Below the pieces are notes generated by a model. That model saw only the letters and a list, made by a program, of their open reading frames with translations, was not told where the DNA came from and did not search any database. Both the position numbers and the translations under genes were made by a program. This document shows positions 13,469 to 14,649 of a stretch of DNA of 14,649 nt, piece by piece. The stretch is from NCBI GenBank assembly GCA_947589585.1, contig CANQCA010000029.1:1-14649 (forward strand). The letters are read 5' to 3'. The stretch's first letter is position 1, and every line of letters begins with the position of its first letter. Source of the stretch: an uncultured Clostridia bacterium. Its GTDB lineage: Bacteria; Bacillota; Clostridia; Christensenellales; Borkfalkiaceae.

Positions 13469-14034
13469 TTTATGCCGCGCACCATATCCAAAAAGTATTC
13501 GTGAACACGCAGATCCGAGGTGAGTTCGGGGTGAAAAGAGGTCGCAAGCATGTTCCTCTCCCGTGCGGCGACGATATGCCCGTCCACAGTCGCGAGGGCG
13601 ACCGCCTCCCCTTCGACGCGCTCGATATAGGGCGCGCGGATGAACACCATCGGGAAGTCTTTGATGGCACCCATGTCCGAGGTGACGGAAAAAGACCCGA
13701 GCTGCCGTCCGTACGCATTTCGACGCACGACCGCGGACATGGTACCCAGATAAACGCTCTCCTCGTCGATAATTTGTTTCGAAAGAAGGATGAGTCCCGC
13801 GCAGGTCCCGAATACGGGCATGCCCCCTTCGATCTCGCCGCGAAGATGCTGCGTGAGGGAGGCATCGGCGAGAAGCCGCCCCTGCACCGTAGACTCTCCT
13901 CCGGGCAAAATAAGCGCATCGACGCCGCAAAGATCGGAGCGAACGCGCACCTGTTTGGTCTCTGCGCCCAGTCTTTCGACGGCGTGCTGATGTTCTGCAA
14001 ACGCGCCTTGAAGCGCTAAAACTCCGATCTTCAT
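13465..14034 (-). CDS. pdxT: Pyridoxal 5'-phosphate synthase glutaminase subunit PdxT
   Basis: PdxT releases ammonia from glutamine and passes it to PdxS for direct synthesis of pyridoxal 5'-phosphate (the DXP-independent route). The 189-residue class I glutaminase opens with MKIGVLALQGAFAEH and has PGGEST (44-49), the nucleophile Cys78 in FGTCAGLILL, and His168/Glu170 in SFHPE, a complete catalytic triad. RRNAYGRQLGSF (104-115) is a family signature. The start overlaps the pdxS stop by 4 nt and its own stop overlaps the queH start by 4 nt. Length and motifs are normal. Confidence 0.96.
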   Translation of the reverse strand: MKIGVLALQGAFAEHQHAVERLGAETKQVRVRSDLCGVDALILPGGESTVQGRLLADASLTQHLRGEIEGGMPVFGTCAGLILLSKQIIDEESVYLGTMSAVVRRNAYGRQLGSFSVTSDMGAIKDFPMVFIRAPYIERVEGEAVALATVDGHIVAARERNMLATSFHPELTSDLRVHEYFLDMVRGIK

Positions 14035-14649
14035 TTCCCGCGTTCCGCCATGAGAATTTCGATCTCTTGCTCGTTGATGCCGACCATCGCTTCCCCGAGA
14101 TCTTCGGAAAGTTCAGCGAGATATTTCGCATCTTCAAAGTGCGTGACGGCGCGCACGATGGCAGAGGCACGCTTTGCGGGATCGCCCGATTTGAAGATCC
14201 CGCTGCCGACGAACACGCCCTCGGCACCGAGCATCATCATGAGCGCGGCGTCCGCCGGGGTCGCGACGCCGCCCGCCGCAAAGTTGACGACGGGAAGTTT
14301 CCCGCTCTCGTGAACGGCTCTCAGGAGTTCGACGGGCACCCCCATCTTCTTCGCCTCTTCAAAGAGCTCGTCCTCCCGCAGCGAGGAAATGCGGGCGATC
14401 TCGCTGTTCATGGCGCGCATATGGCGGACTGCCTGCACGATATCCCCCGTTCCCGGTTCGCCCTTCGTGCGGATCATCGAGGCTCCCTCCGCGATGCGGC
14501 GAAGCGCCTCCCCGAGATCCCGCGCCCCGCAAACAAAGGGAACGGAGAACTGTGTCTTGTCGATGTGATATTTGTCGTCGGCGGGGGAGAGGACCTCGCT
14601 CTCGTCGATGAAGTCGATGTCGATCGCCTCGAGGATGCGCGCCTCGGCG
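14031..14649 (-). CDS. pdxS: Pyridoxal 5'-phosphate synthase subunit PdxS (N-terminus outside window)
   Basis: PdxS condenses ribose 5-phosphate, glyceraldehyde 3-phosphate and ammonia into pyridoxal 5'-phosphate in a dodecamer carrying PdxT subunits. About 205 residues are visible, starting AEARILEAIDIDFIDESEVL. Compared with the usual ~290 residues, about 87 N-terminal residues are missing, including the first Schiff-base lysine. The second catalytic lysine is present in MIRTKGEPGTG (codon near 14463-14465), as are NFAAGGVATPADAA and the phosphate-binding GSGIFKS. The frame is open to the window edge (codon boundary at 14648), so this is a boundary cut and not a broken gene. An internal ATG at 14477 is not the start. 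First visible gene of the pdxS-pdxT-queH operon. Confidence 0.97.
   Translation of the reverse strand, partial: AEARILEAIDIDFIDESEVLSPADDKYHIDKTQFSVPFVCGARDLGEALRRIAEGASMIRTKGEPGTGDIVQAVRHMRAMNSEIARISSLREDELFEEAKKMGVPVELLRAVHESGKLPVVNFAAGGVATPADAALMMMLGAEGVFVGSGIFKSGDPAKRASAIVRAVTHFEDAKYLAELSEDLGEAMVGINEQEIEILMAERGK

Noticed and set aside
13469..14227. A 253-residue upstream extension of queH in the same frame
   Set aside because: The region encodes PdxT and part of PdxS in another frame, and the ATGA overlap at 13465-13468 marks the queH start.

Overview
The window looks like chromosomal DNA of a gut-associated, low-to-mid GC Gram-positive bacterium of the Clostridia. The clues are strong AGGAGG-type ribosome binding sites, near-consensus sigma-A promoters with 17-bp spacers, two surface lipoproteins with the same LGAC lipobox, a bile salt hydrolase-type enzyme (an intestinal trait), and PdxS/PdxT and QueH genes typical of Firmicutes. 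The style of the lipoproteins recalls uncultured Christensenellales, but no 16S or other marker is present, so the lineage is a guess. I see no tRNA, rRNA, CRISPR array, insertion sequence or phage gene.

Layout. Positions 1-282 hold the 3' end of an unrecognised + strand gene. It converges on a minus-strand gene (340-2157) for a lipoprotein with one InlB-type repeat and four tandem ~105-residue modules resembling SusE/SusF starch-binding domains. That gene has a textbook promoter with a perfect 20-bp dyad over the predicted transcription start, so it is probably repressor-controlled. Next, also on the minus strand, is a one-gene unit (2363-4180) for a compact superfamily 1 helicase joined to a C-terminal PD-(D/E)XK nuclease-like domain. 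Then comes a 1742-residue minus-strand lipoprotein gene (4317-9545) with about 14 CxxC/His repeats around a beta-type module and a large extracellular domain.

Divergent from the giant lipoprotein is a choloylglycine hydrolase gene (9757-10731, +). It converges on a type I L-asparaginase gene (10784-11767, -) whose promoter would give an almost leaderless mRNA. Divergent from that is a zinc-dependent phospholipase C family gene (11971-12813, +). The right end is a tightly coupled minus-strand operon, pdxS (cut by the window edge), pdxT and queH, joined by two 4-nt ATGA overlaps. It makes pyridoxal 5'-phosphate synthase and epoxyqueuosine reductase.

Nearly every transcription unit is bounded by a strong hairpin, several of them working in both directions between convergent genes. 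Most units are single genes without an obvious shared pathway, except pdxST. No intergenic gap exceeds about 211 bp. The items most worth a second look are the helicase-nuclease, the operator-controlled modular lipoprotein, the giant CxxC-repeat lipoprotein, and a minus-strand terminator hidden in the 5' leader of the bile salt hydrolase gene.
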